DNA of 64,000 nt from Bog-756 sp963699105 (GCA_963699105.1 CAVOTI010000003.1:1-64000); one strand, 5' to 3'; positions 52,615-61,416 are shown, numbered from the stretch's first letter. Translations and numbers: made by a program. The notes: generated from the sequence alone by a model not told the origin.

Positions 52615-52664
52615 GTTCAGCGGTGTTGACACACTGTTCAGCTCGGTGTTCATTTTGTGTTCAC
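52615..52664 (+). promoter_or_regulatory. PHO-box-like array, five GTTCA/GTTGA units
   Basis: GTTCA at 52615, GTTGA at 52625, GTTCA at 52636, 52648 and 52659, spaced 10, 11, 12 and 11 bases. The last unit GTTCACC ends about 22 bases before the start at 52687, so it could overlap the promoter of that gene. It also lies between this gene and the divergent GT2 gene. Confidence 0.6.
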
Positions 52665-52686
52665 CTGGATCTGGTTTGATCAACCC

Positions 52687-53121
52687 ATGGACACCCGAGC
52701 TGCCCAACCCGAGCTCCTGTGTGCAAACACCTCACCTGAGCGCCAGCTGAACAGGCTGATCAGCCTGGTGCGTATGGCGTCGGACCGCCAGCGAGAGCTG
52801 GTGGAGGCAATCGGCCGGCTGCAGTCAAGCTCACCACCACCGTTCTCTGTCGAAGTTCCGCCACTTGAGCTCCCCGTCAGCGAGGTCACTAAGACCCAAC
52901 CTGCGCCCTCCCTCTTTGACGAACTGGTCACCGCCGTGTCGAACGGATCGCTCGAGGTGGTACGGCAGCGTGGTGCACTCCCACCACCTGCGCGCTTCAG
53001 GGTGCGGACGGTCCCGGTAGGTCGGCCGCACCGGGCTACCAAGCGTAACTATGACTATTTCGAGGAATTGAACGCTCGCATTGCCAACGGAGAAGTCGGC
53101 GAACTGCGCGGTATCGGGTAG
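52687..53121 (+). CDS. Small cytoplasmic protein with C-terminal TKRNYDYFEEL motif
   Basis: 144 residues from ATG 52687. A helical N-terminus (ERQLNRLISLVRMASDRQRE, LVEAIGRLQ) is followed by a proline-rich linker, a second helical stretch (SLFDELVTAVSNGSLEVVRQ) and then RPHRATKRNYDYFEELNARI. The same motif ends the protein encoded at 19756. No signal or membrane helix. It converges on the proline-rich protein of surface locus 2, as its partner does on locus 1, and lies just after a PHO-box-like array. No known family. Confidence 0.68.
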   Translation: MDTRAAQPELLCANTSPERQLNRLISLVRMASDRQRELVEAIGRLQSSSPPPFSVEVPPLELPVSEVTKTQPAPSLFDELVTAVSNGSLEVVRQRGALPPPARFRVRTVPVGRPHRATKRNYDYFEELNARIANGEVGELRGIG

Positions 53122-53170
53122 GTTCGTTCAGAGAGCCTGGGAAGCAGGACCTGGCACTCCGGCCGCTTGA

Positions 53171-55114
53171 TTACGTGCTCGAACCGGTTACCTTGACGGC
53201 CCACCGACACGTTGCGCTGGTCTGCACAATGATCTCCTGGCTTCCCACACTGGTCAATGAGGTGACCGAGTTGCCGGATGCGGCACCGGAGGTGATGGCG
53301 GGTGTGGAACCAGCCGTGGCGCCTGACTTCACCGCAAATATCTGAAACGCGGCCGGAGCAGACGGTGCCGGCGTGCACTGGAACGCCCAGCCTATTTGCC
53401 AAGTTCCACCAGCAATCGTGAATGCGGGGCTCGTCCAGTTCCCAGTCTGTTGAGTCTCAGGCACGAGAACCGTAGCCGGTCCCACCGCCACGGTTGAGGA
53501 GGTTGAGGACCCAGCGGCCGCTGCTGCCCCGGCCGCAGCAGTTGTCGTGGTTGACGCGGATCCGGCTGCAGCAGACGAAGCACCCCCCGCGACCGTTGTC
53601 GTCGGTCCAGAGGAGTGCGTAGAACTACCAGAGCTCGCCGACGCAGCGCCGGATGCCGGCGGCAACTTGTAAGTTGAGCCAGAACTTCCGCTGCTTCCTG
53701 AGGCCGTGCCGGAAATGCCGTTAATCGCCATGCCCACCAGCGCAGCCAGAACAACGGCGACGAGAAGCTGCCAGGTCTTCCAGGTGCGCCGTTCCTTGAT
53801 CTTCAGCTCGCCCTTTTCCGGTTGAAATGCCGCCGAAAGAAGTGGATCCGCCGCGGCAACGGAATCATCAGGACCACCGACGGGCGATGACGTAATGCTC
53901 GTTGGGACTGGCGGTGGGGCGAATAGTGGCTGCGCCTGGGTAAGGGGCTGGGCGGGGGGGGTGGGCTGGGGGCCGCTGGTGTAAACGGGTGTCTCGGTGT
54001 ATGGATTCGAGTACGCACTTGGATCAACATCGACCCACTGTTCAGGCGGGGCTAGCGGCTGCGCCGGGACTTCTGCGGCGGGGAACGACGGTGCCGGCTC
54101 GGAGGACCAGGGTGACTGTGTTGAAGTACCCACATCATCCAATAGCTGGGCCGACGGGTACTCCCACGATGCTCCAGCGGGGGCAGTGCCAGGGGCAGCG
54201 TACTGCGGTGTGGCCCCGTTGGTCACCAATGGCTCCGGCCATGTCTGGGTTGCTGGCTCCTGCGCCGCCGGTAGGTCCAGTCGCGTCGACGGTGGTGAAG
54301 AGCCCGTTTGGTACTGAGACCCGGCCGCAGGATCCGTCCCTTGCGGTAGTGGCGGAATCGGCGTGCTCGGGTACTGCGCCTGAGCGGCGACTCCGGGGTC
54401 CCAGCCTGCCGGCGGTGGCGGAGTCGGCTGGGCCGGGTACTGAGCCTGGGCAGCGGCCCCGGGATCCCACGGTTGGGGAGGTGGCGGACTAGACGAGCCC
54501 GGGTATGGTCCAATAGTTTCCGAGTCCCAGCCTGCCGGCGGTGGCGGACTCGGCTGGGCCGGGTACTGAGCCTGGGCAGCAGTTCCGGGATCCCACGGTT
54601 GGGGAGGTGGCGGACTCGGCTGGGCCGGGTACTGAACCTGGGCAGCGGCCCCGGGATCCCACGGTTGGGGAGGTGGCGGACTCGGCTGGGCCGGGTACTG
54701 AACCTGGGCAGCGGCCCCCGGATCCCACGGTTGGGGAGGTGGCGGACTCGGCTGGGCCGGGTACTGAACCTGGGCAGCAGTTCCGGGATCCCACGGTTGG
54801 GGAGGTGGCGGACTCGGCTGGGCCGGGTACTGAACCTGGGCAGCGGCCCCCGGATCCCACGGTTGGGGAGGTGGCGGACTCGGCTGGGCCGGGTACTGAA
54901 CCTGGGCAGCGGCCCCCGGATCCCACTCCGTCGGTATTTCTGCTGGGATCGGCTGAGCCGGGTACTGCGCGGTCGCGGACTCCCAGCCCGCCGGCGGGGG
55001 CGGCAGGCTCGTCTGACCCGGGTGCTGCTCGGCCGCCGGATCCCATCCGACCGGCGGGGGCGGCGGCGAACTGTCCCGGTCCGGGTCCAGGCTCGGATCC
55101 CATGGGGTCGTCAC
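53171..55114 (-). CDS. Proline-rich repeat membrane protein of surface locus 2
   Basis: 647 residues from GTG 55114. Residues ~1-250 are tandem 22-residue units with consensus PSPPPPQPWDPGAAAQVQYP plus AQ, about seven near-identical copies and diverged ones at both ends (GWDPAAEQHPG, GWESATAQYPA). A second Pro/Gln-rich stretch follows. One helix (WQLLVAVVLAALVGMAINGI, residues ~455-475) separates this cytoplasmic part from a Ser/Ala/Thr stalk and a C-terminal ~110-residue beta-rich outer domain (GNWTSPAFTIAGGTWQIGWA, VTSLTSVGSQEIIVQTSATC). The Trp-Asp-Pro-Gly units recall DUF2510. It lies 76 bases after the exosortase gene. Function unknown. Confidence 0.75.
   Translation of the reverse strand: MTTPWDPSLDPDRDSSPPPPPVGWDPAAEQHPGQTSLPPPPAGWESATAQYPAQPIPAEIPTEWDPGAAAQVQYPAQPSPPPPQPWDPGAAAQVQYPAQPSPPPPQPWDPGTAAQVQYPAQPSPPPPQPWDPGAAAQVQYPAQPSPPPPQPWDPGAAAQVQYPAQPSPPPPQPWDPGTAAQAQYPAQPSPPPPAGWDSETIGPYPGSSSPPPPQPWDPGAAAQAQYPAQPTPPPPAGWDPGVAAQAQYPSTPIPPLPQGTDPAAGSQYQTGSSPPSTRLDLPAAQEPATQTWPEPLVTNGATPQYAAPGTAPAGASWEYPSAQLLDDVGTSTQSPWSSEPAPSFPAAEVPAQPLAPPEQWVDVDPSAYSNPYTETPVYTSGPQPTPPAQPLTQAQPLFAPPPVPTSITSSPVGGPDDSVAAADPLLSAAFQPEKGELKIKERRTWKTWQLLVAVVLAALVGMAINGISGTASGSSGSSGSTYKLPPASGAASASSGSSTHSSGPTTTVAGGASSAAAGSASTTTTAAAGAAAAAGSSTSSTVAVGPATVLVPETQQTGNWTSPAFTIAGGTWQIGWAFQCTPAPSAPAAFQIFAVKSGATAGSTPAITSGAASGNSVTSLTSVGSQEIIVQTSATCRWAVKVTGSST
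54400..54960. repeat. 66-bp tandem repeats coding for WDPG/PPPP units
   Basis: The sequence GGCGGACTCGGCTGGGCC recurs at 54543, 54609, 54675 and further on, exactly 66 bases (22 codons) apart. Units are almost identical, so copy number may vary between strains and may be misassembled. Confidence 0.9.
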
Positions 55115-55190
55115 GCCCACAGCGTGGGGCAACCCCCGGGCCCGGTCAAGCAAATTTCGTATGAACGGAAAGTGACGGCAGCTGGGATGG

Positions 55191-56999
55191 TCACGATTCT
55201 GATTTGTTTCCCGCGCTCACCAGGGTAGTGCCAGTGGAGTGGGACGACTGCTTCTCGATCAGACTCTTGGCGAAGGCCACCAGAAACGTTCGATTGTTGA
55301 TGAGGGCTTGGTCGTGCCCATTGGAAGGGTCCAGCGACCCGGCCAGGTTGTGGATGGAATTTCCGGCGTTCAACCCTTTGACGACCGCGCCTCTGCCCGC
55401 ATTCTGAACATAGAGGACCGTGCGCTCGTAGTTGGTGCCGGAACCGGCCTTGACGGGGACGATCCAGTAGACGATCGACCAGCTCCCGTACTGTTGAGAC
55501 GTATAGGACATCGCCTGGCCGGTGATCCCGCCGGCCAACGAGACAGATGCCACGTCGGCCAGCGCATACCCGTGGAACGTGTAGCAGTTCTCGACGCCGT
55601 AGGCCGAGAAGCTCGACAGGTCCGGTGTATTTATCACGTCCGCCACCACCGGCACATCGGTTCTCAATGGACCCGGGCCGGTGGACCGTAGGTAGTAGCG
55701 GTTCCACACCGAGGTGTCACCGAACAGGGGCTTCGCCCAGTTGTAACTGGTTGCATACTGGACGTCCCAGCCGGGAGGCGCCACCGGGCTACTGATGAAT
55801 GCGGTCAGCTTTGCTTCCCCGGTCACGCCTGCAACAAGGTTGTAGTCACGCAGGCCGAAGTTGCTGATTCCGAGGACGAGCGCCGCAATCACGGCAACGA
55901 TCACCGCCAGGTAGATCTTTGGTACTGCCAGAACGGCCTTGCTCTTGGCCGATTCGACCGGTCCGTACAGGGAGGGAACCGGGATCGGACCTTTCGGGAT
56001 CGCCGGCTGAACGGGATCAAACCTCTGACCGACGTCGATCCGCATGCCCAGCGGCCTGATCAGCAGGATCATGATCAGGACACCGATACTGAACGTCACC
56101 AGGCCGATGAACGGGTGGAAGACATTGATGGCGACGCCCTCACCCCACTCCTTTCCGGCAAAGAAGATAAAGGTGATTCGACCCAGGTTGATCGCCCACA
56201 GGAGCGCCATCCCACCGGCCAGCCACAGCATCTTGCGAACGATGGGTCCCTTGACGATGGCGGCGAATGCCGAACCGATGAGCAGGAACCCCACCACTCC
56301 GTTCACACCGGAGCAGGCTGACACCACACTCAGTGCGAAGGTGGTCCCGTGGTGATTCACCACGAAGAGCTCGTTGTCGAGCGTACCGGCGGGCTTGGCC
56401 ACATGGGTGAACACGGCGATCTTCTCCATCGCCATCAGCGTCAGGTTGGTGAAGGCGTCGAGAACGCCGAGCAGCTCCTTCTCGTACGGGTACGGCCACG
56501 CCAGGAAAAGGAAGAGGACCGCCAGTTTTTGGCGCCACAGCACCCTGGTTCCGAAGATGATGGCCACTGCACCGGCCACAAAGATGGGAAGGCTCAGAAG
56601 ATCGATGCGGTAGACCCAGAACATGGCAGACATGTGGGATGGAAGCAGCTCGTTGATGGCCAGGGCTGCCAGTATCAGAGGTATCCCGAGGATGTAGTCG
56701 ACGTGCCGGTCGTAGATGGGAGGTTCTGGTTTCAGCGGACGGGCACGGATGGCGGCAAGGGCCAGGGCGATGGCCGGGACCAGGCTGATGTAGGCCAGAG
56801 GGGTCTGCTCGTCAGCGGTCTGCAGCAGCGTGGTCAGGGAATAGTTGTAGGCGACTAGAACCGAGACGAGGAGCACTCCCACTTGGATGCGGGTCCGCGT
56901 CCGCTGTGGTGCGTCGGTCCATCGGCGCCGGAGCTCCGATCTGTACGACTGCAATGTGTGAAGGGGCTTGCCGGTGGCAACTCCCATTGCCTCAGTCAT
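55191..56999 (-). CDS. Exosortase/archaeosortase family protein fused to an EpsI-like domain (copy 2)
   Basis: 602 residues, collinear with the copy at 17932. Catalytic set: Cys229 in SACSGVNG, Arg274 in NLGRITF, His295 in VFHPFIG, with the same spacing (45 and 66 residues) as copy 1. The C-terminal domain repeats the EpsI/DUF3485-like pattern (SYNWAKPLFGDTSVWNRYY, YGVENCYTFHGYALADV, SYTSQQYGSWSIVYWIVP). Copies differ most in the linker after the membrane domain. It follows pstB by about 60 bases in locus 2. No PEP-like substrate lies next to it in this window; its targets may be coded elsewhere. Confidence 0.85.
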   Translation of the reverse strand: MTEAMGVATGKPLHTLQSYRSELRRRWTDAPQRTRTRIQVGVLLVSVLVAYNYSLTTLLQTADEQTPLAYISLVPAIALALAAIRARPLKPEPPIYDRHVDYILGIPLILAALAINELLPSHMSAMFWVYRIDLLSLPIFVAGAVAIIFGTRVLWRQKLAVLFLFLAWPYPYEKELLGVLDAFTNLTLMAMEKIAVFTHVAKPAGTLDNELFVVNHHGTTFALSVVSACSGVNGVVGFLLIGSAFAAIVKGPIVRKMLWLAGGMALLWAINLGRITFIFFAGKEWGEGVAINVFHPFIGLVTFSIGVLIMILLIRPLGMRIDVGQRFDPVQPAIPKGPIPVPSLYGPVESAKSKAVLAVPKIYLAVIVAVIAALVLGISNFGLRDYNLVAGVTGEAKLTAFISSPVAPPGWDVQYATSYNWAKPLFGDTSVWNRYYLRSTGPGPLRTDVPVVADVINTPDLSSFSAYGVENCYTFHGYALADVASVSLAGGITGQAMSYTSQQYGSWSIVYWIVPVKAGSGTNYERTVLYVQNAGRGAVVKGLNAGNSIHNLAGSLDPSNGHDQALINNRTFLVAFAKSLIEKQSSHSTGTTLVSAGNKSES

Positions 57000-57062
57000 G
57001 GCCGCACCCCGTCCCGGGCTCTGAGAACCCGAACGCCACGGCGCCGTTACCCGGTCGGCACA

Positions 57063-58011
57063 TCATCCGAAGCGCCCATGTACGTAGTCGTATGTCCGAG
57101 GGTCGTGGGGACTCTCGAAGACCTGCTGGGTGGGTCCGGCCTCGACGATGTGGCCGGGAAGGCCTTCGCCATCCACCAGGAACAACGCGCAGTTATCGGA
57201 GACCCGTTGAGCCTGCTGCATATTGTGGGTAACGATGACGATGGTGATCTCCTGGCTCAGTTCACGGATCGTCTCCTCGATCACGCCCGTCGAGATCGGA
57301 TCGAGGGCAGAGCAAGGCTCGTCCATCAACAGCACTTTGGGATGCACTGCCAATGACCGGGCGATGCATAGTCGCTGCTGTTGGCCACCGGAAAGTGCCG
57401 CGCCAGCCTCGTTGAGCCGGTTCCGGGTCTCCTTCCAGAGTCCGGCGCGCTCGAGGCAATTCTTCACCAACGCATCTGGATTTCTTACCTTCTTACCCGA
57501 AAGTCGGAGCCCGGCAAGCACATTTTGGGCAATCGTCATCGACGGGAAAGGATTGGGCCGTTGGAAGACCATACCGATACCCAGACGGGTCTCGGTGACC
57601 CGAACCGCCGGCCCGTAGATGTTCACTCCATCGAGTTCGACGGAGCCTGACAGCGCGGCTATCGGAACCAACTCGTGCATCCGGTTCAGAATTCTCAGAA
57701 ACGTGGACTTTCCGCAGCCGGATGGGCCGATGAGGGCGGTCACCTTTCCGGGCTCCATGGACAAGGTGATCCGCTCCAGCACCTTGTTCGAACCGAACCA
57801 GGCACTGACATTGGTGGCCCTCAAGGTCGCCGGTCCCGGCCCGCGGACGGCGCCGGCCACATAGTTGGCGGCTACCTGCTGGGGTACCTGGCCGTACGGA
57901 TTCTGGGGTGCCTGGCCGTACGGATTGGGGGCACCTGACCGTAGGGATTCGGGGCACCTGACCGTAGGGATTCGGGGGTACTTCCCCGTAGGGATGCTGA
58001 ATCGCCGTCAT
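57063..58011 (-). CDS. pstB: Phosphate-type ABC ATPase PstB (copy 2) with PYGQ-repeat N-terminus
   Basis: The ATPase core (from LRATNVSAWFGSNKVLERI) is complete: Walker A GPSGCGKST, Q-loop VFQRPNPFPSMTIAQNVLAG, LSGGQQQR, LLMDEPCSALDP, IVTHNMQQAQRVSD. It closely follows copy 1. Upstream, the DNA from ATG 58011 encodes MTAIQHPYGEVPPNPYGQV, and after two one-base gaps in C-runs (near 57950 and 57927) continues as NPYGQ-AP and NPYGQ-VP units into QQVAANYVAG. So the native protein probably has a ~45-residue Pro-Tyr-Gly-Gln repeat extension, which is not usual for PstB. Without repair, translation could start at ATG 57860. Confidence 0.9.
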
Positions 58012-58068
58012 CTCAGGATTCCCACTCTCGGTAGTCGATAGCCAACTTCTTCCAATCGCCGTGCTCAG

Positions 58069-59620
58069 TCATCGGTCGGCCGTCCGGCGTCGAAGTCTCC
58101 GGCGAAGGAGTGCGCCCGCCAACAGGAGCCCGACACCGATGCCGATGGTCGGAACCAGTTCCGGCGCTCCGGTGAAGGCCAAGTCTGATCCGCTTGATCC
58201 GCTTGATCCGCTGCCGCCGGAACCAGAACCCGAACCACCGTCGGAGGCCGCCGAACCCGCTGACCCCGAGGATGAATTGCTGGATCCGGTTCCCGACGCG
58301 CTCGTCGTGCTCGTAGTCGAGGCTGCGGTGGAAGGCGGTGCCGCAGCCGCGTCGGCATCGAGTTCGGCCGCAACCGCCAGTCCGGCCGTGTCCATTGCCG
58401 ACGTGGCGGGTGCAGCCCCGAAGCTCTCGATGTCCGACTGACCCTTGGGACCCAGCGCGAATCGGATGAGGTCGGCCAAGGCGAAATCCTTGTTGGCCGG
58501 CAATCCGTTTGTCGGCACCACCAGATAAGTCTCCTCCATCAGATAGCTGTTGTAAGAGGCAGCATCGCTCGCCGTGGAGTTGAATGTGACGAGATTGTTG
58601 GTTGTCGGATCCGACGTCTTGGCCAGAGTGGCGTCGGCTTCCGCAGCCGCCGCCGCCGCTTCCGACGGAGCCACATAGGCGCCCTCGGCGTTCTGGACCG
58701 CAGCAGTTGGAATATCCCACGGCGCACCAAGTGGCGCCCCCGTCCACACTGACGAAATGGGGAAGGTGCCGCCCAACACCCAGTCACTTGCCAGGCTGCT
58801 AGGAACGTTGTCGGTGGTGTTGATGGTGAGAAGCTTTCCGATGAAGGGATCATCGCCACCGGCAATCACGTAGGTTCCGGTGTAGGGCCATTTCTCACTG
58901 GGCGTAGTGCTGGTCGTGGTGGCAGCATTGGCACTGACCGCGCTTGTCAATCCGGCGGCAAAATAGCCTTCAGAGGTGGAGTTGCTGTCCAACAACGCCA
59001 TCGAGCGCGTAATTCGCCATGGTCGGATCGTCGTTGGCGGCGATCGTCACCCCTTCGGAGCCGAGCGGCAGCGAGTTCGAGCAAGTGAATCTCGAATCGT
59101 TCCAGGTGTTGACGGGATCTGTTGCGTCGATACCGAACAGGGCCCCGACGTCGGGGACAGTCATGTCAATATGCGGACAAAGCTGCCCGGCGGTGATGGT
59201 GTCCCCACCCGAGTAGTCGGAATCTGGCACCAGAGTTCCGATCGCCACCGGAGTGGCGGCAATAGGTACGTAGGCGAAGGCTCTTCCGTCGGTCGTTGCC
59301 GTCGCCTGCTCCGCCGACGTCAAGGGACGTTCGGACACCGCGAAGTCTGCATTGAAGGCGTTCGGCGCGGTCCCCACGAAATCGGCAATCCCGGGATCCA
59401 ATCCGGTCGCCACGTAGCCGCCGAAGAGACCGTCCAGATTCGACGAGGCGTCATCTATGAGCTTGGTGACTACCGGCTGGAGGAACGTTCCCCCTTCCCC
59501 GGCCAGTGTGCCCGGGTCGGTGGTGGCCCCGGCCGACTGCGACATCGCCGTGGTGAGCCCGAGGCTCAACAGCAGCAAGGGCAAGACCGTCAGACCGATC
59601 TTCGATGCAGCCCGCCTCAT
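58069..59620 (-). CDS. LAFTG-anchored PstS-like protein of locus 2, one frame break
   Basis: ATG 59620 overlaps the stop of the upstream gene (ATGA). The signal peptide ends near SQSAGATTD. GEGGTFLQPVVTKLI resembles PstS loop 1, and DFAVSERPLT matches the PstS ASD segment but with Glu where phosphate-binding Asp stands. The segment matching the Arg loop reads AANDDPTMANYAL, with no Arg. The frame breaks near 59000 and continues MALLDSNSTSEGYFAAGL. A Ser/Gly stalk ends in LAFTG, a helix and RRRLRRRTADR. It is thus a wall-linked binding protein that probably does not bind phosphate in the usual way. Confidence 0.78.
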
Positions 59621-61356
59621 AGAGACTCCCTGGCCCGACGTTTGCGGAGCAGCCGCCGGCGGGCCGCCCATCCGAACACGAAGAGCGAGGTGCCGACCAG
59701 CACCAGCGGGATCGGATTGCTACCTGTGAATGCAAGCGGATTCGATCCCCCCAGCGACACGGCGGCGCTGACACCCGCTCCGCCCGCTCCACCCCCACCG
59801 TCGGACCCACCGCTGCCGTTGGAGCCACCTCCCGAACCTGAGGTTCCCGCCGTGGTTGCACCAGCTGTATGAGCGTTGATTCCGGCGACGCCGGAGGCCG
59901 GGGGAAGCGGAGCCGACGGATCGGTTACTCCGCAGGTAGGCGTGGTCTGTCCAGCGGCCACCTCCGAAGGAGTGAGGTCACCACACGCATAGGCTGCGTT
60001 CTCAGCTGATGTGACCGCGACCGCACCGGGTACGTCGGCGGTGACCGAGTCGATACCGTAGCGTTCCAACGACAATCCGAGACTGGCGTAGCCGATACTG
60101 GGCGATTTCTCCTGTCCGAGAGTCAGGACATAGTTCACGAACGCACTCAGCACTGCGCCCTTGGCGGCCTGCCAGCCCTTGGCCGGAGTCAGCAGATAGC
60201 TGTACGTCGAGGGGTTGTACACGTGAGGACCGGCCCCCCCGAAGTTGAGTTGGTGAGTACCATTCGGCAACTGGGTGGCATAGGCAAGCGCCGAGGCAAC
60301 GTCGACTGGAGTCGGTAGCGCATAGTCACCGCTGGCGTTTTCCACCGCCGCCACCCCCTTGCTTGTGTCACCGGTTCCGAATCCGGCATCAGTGGCATAT
60401 TGCAGCTGCACAGGACCGATTGCCCCTGCGTTGGTCGACACATCGCTGGCCACGGCGGCGGTCGAGTCGGCGTTCAGCCCGTTGGAAAGGGGAGGCCACT
60501 GCGACTCCGGGGATGACGCACTGATCGTCACCTGGTTACTGGACAGGCTGTTGATGTAGTTGGCAAAGGCTGTCCACAGGGCTCCCTGCTCGGCGATGCA
60601 CCACTCCTCGAGGACGTAATTGGTGCCGGCGGGATCGCTCTCCGTCACCGGTCGGATCGCCAGATTGGGAAGCGTTACCCCCGGGTTGCTGGCGGCAATT
60701 TGAGCATTGTTCCAGTTGGTGATGCCCCCGGTGAGGATGGCGCAGGCGGTGTAGCTGGTGAGCTGGAGGTTTTTCGTCAAACCGGGGATGTTGTACATGA
60801 AGGCGATACCACCGGCGGTGATAGGGACGTAGATGTAGGGAAAACTCGGCGGTGTGGTGTCCGAGTTGCCGAGGCCGTAGGCGATGTCACTGACGGCGAA
60901 GTCGGTTGTCCCGTTGGTGAATTCGTAACGCCCGTCACCCGAAGAGGTGCTGGTGTAATTCACGCTGAGGTTGTAGGGCGCCGACTGGACCACTTGTTGG
61001 AACGTCTCGATGGCCGGCGCCGCAAACGAAGAGCCGGCACCGTTCAGTCCGGCACCGGCGTGGGCGGCGATGGCCGATCCCCTTGCTCCGGCCGTCGTGG
61101 TCGACGTTGCCGGGTCGGAAGTAGTGGTTGTCGGCGCCGGAGTACCCGATGGAGATGAGGTAGTCGAAGCCGTAGACACCGACGCCGTACCAGTTGTGGT
61201 CGGAGTGGTGGTCGAAGAGGTGTCGGCGAAAGCCGTCGACGGCAGGCTGATCACCGCCGCGGCCAGCGATGCCACGGCGATGACGAGAGCGCGTCTGCAA
61301 TACCCACTTTTCTTGCTTCGCTTCTTCGAGACCATTTCCAAGGTGATGTTCTCCAT
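59617..61356 (-). CDS. pstS: LAFTG-anchored PstS-family protein (locus 2)
   Basis: 579 residues from ATG 61356. The signal peptide ends near PSTAFADTS. A Thr/Ser-rich segment precedes the PstS fold: GAGSSFAAPAIETFQQ, DFAVSDIAYGLG (Asp kept), ILTGGITNWNNAQIAASNPG. The loop that is RSDGSGT in phosphate-binding PstS reads ESDPAGTNYVLEEW here: the Arg is Glu and the Ser is Ala. The C-terminus has a Gly/Ser stalk, NPLAFTG, a helix and RRRLLRKRRARESL, a clear sortase signal. Length is ~200 residues above normal PstS. It follows pstA by 60 bases. Confidence 0.85.
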   Translation of the reverse strand: MENITLEMVSKKRSKKSGYCRRALVIAVASLAAAVISLPSTAFADTSSTTTPTTTGTASVSTASTTSSPSGTPAPTTTTSDPATSTTTAGARGSAIAAHAGAGLNGAGSSFAAPAIETFQQVVQSAPYNLSVNYTSTSSGDGRYEFTNGTTDFAVSDIAYGLGNSDTTPPSFPYIYVPITAGGIAFMYNIPGLTKNLQLTSYTACAILTGGITNWNNAQIAASNPGVTLPNLAIRPVTESDPAGTNYVLEEWCIAEQGALWTAFANYINSLSSNQVTISASSPESQWPPLSNGLNADSTAAVASDVSTNAGAIGPVQLQYATDAGFGTGDTSKGVAAVENASGDYALPTPVDVASALAYATQLPNGTHQLNFGGAGPHVYNPSTYSYLLTPAKGWQAAKGAVLSAFVNYVLTLGQEKSPSIGYASLGLSLERYGIDSVTADVPGAVAVTSAENAAYACGDLTPSEVAAGQTTPTCGVTDPSAPLPPASGVAGINAHTAGATTAGTSGSGGGSNGSGGSDGGGGAGGAGVSAAVSLGGSNPLAFTGSNPIPLVLVGTSLFVFGWAARRRLLRKRRARESL

Positions 61357-61416
61357 TGAGAGCCCTTCCGCTGATTGTGACCACATGGACGATGTAGAAA
61401 TCCGAACAACTCTTAT

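Noticed and set aside
38255..52636. A 16-bp identity, AGCGGTGTTGACACAC, between the IS21 right end (near 38258) and 52620
   Set aside because: One match of this length between two sites in 64 kb is near what chance gives in GC-biased DNA, and no other part of an IS end is present at 52620.
54473..55228. Plus-strand open frames full of GRWRTRLGRVL repeats
   Set aside because: They mirror the 66-bp repeats of the minus-strand proline-rich gene. The repeat periodicity opens several frames at once.
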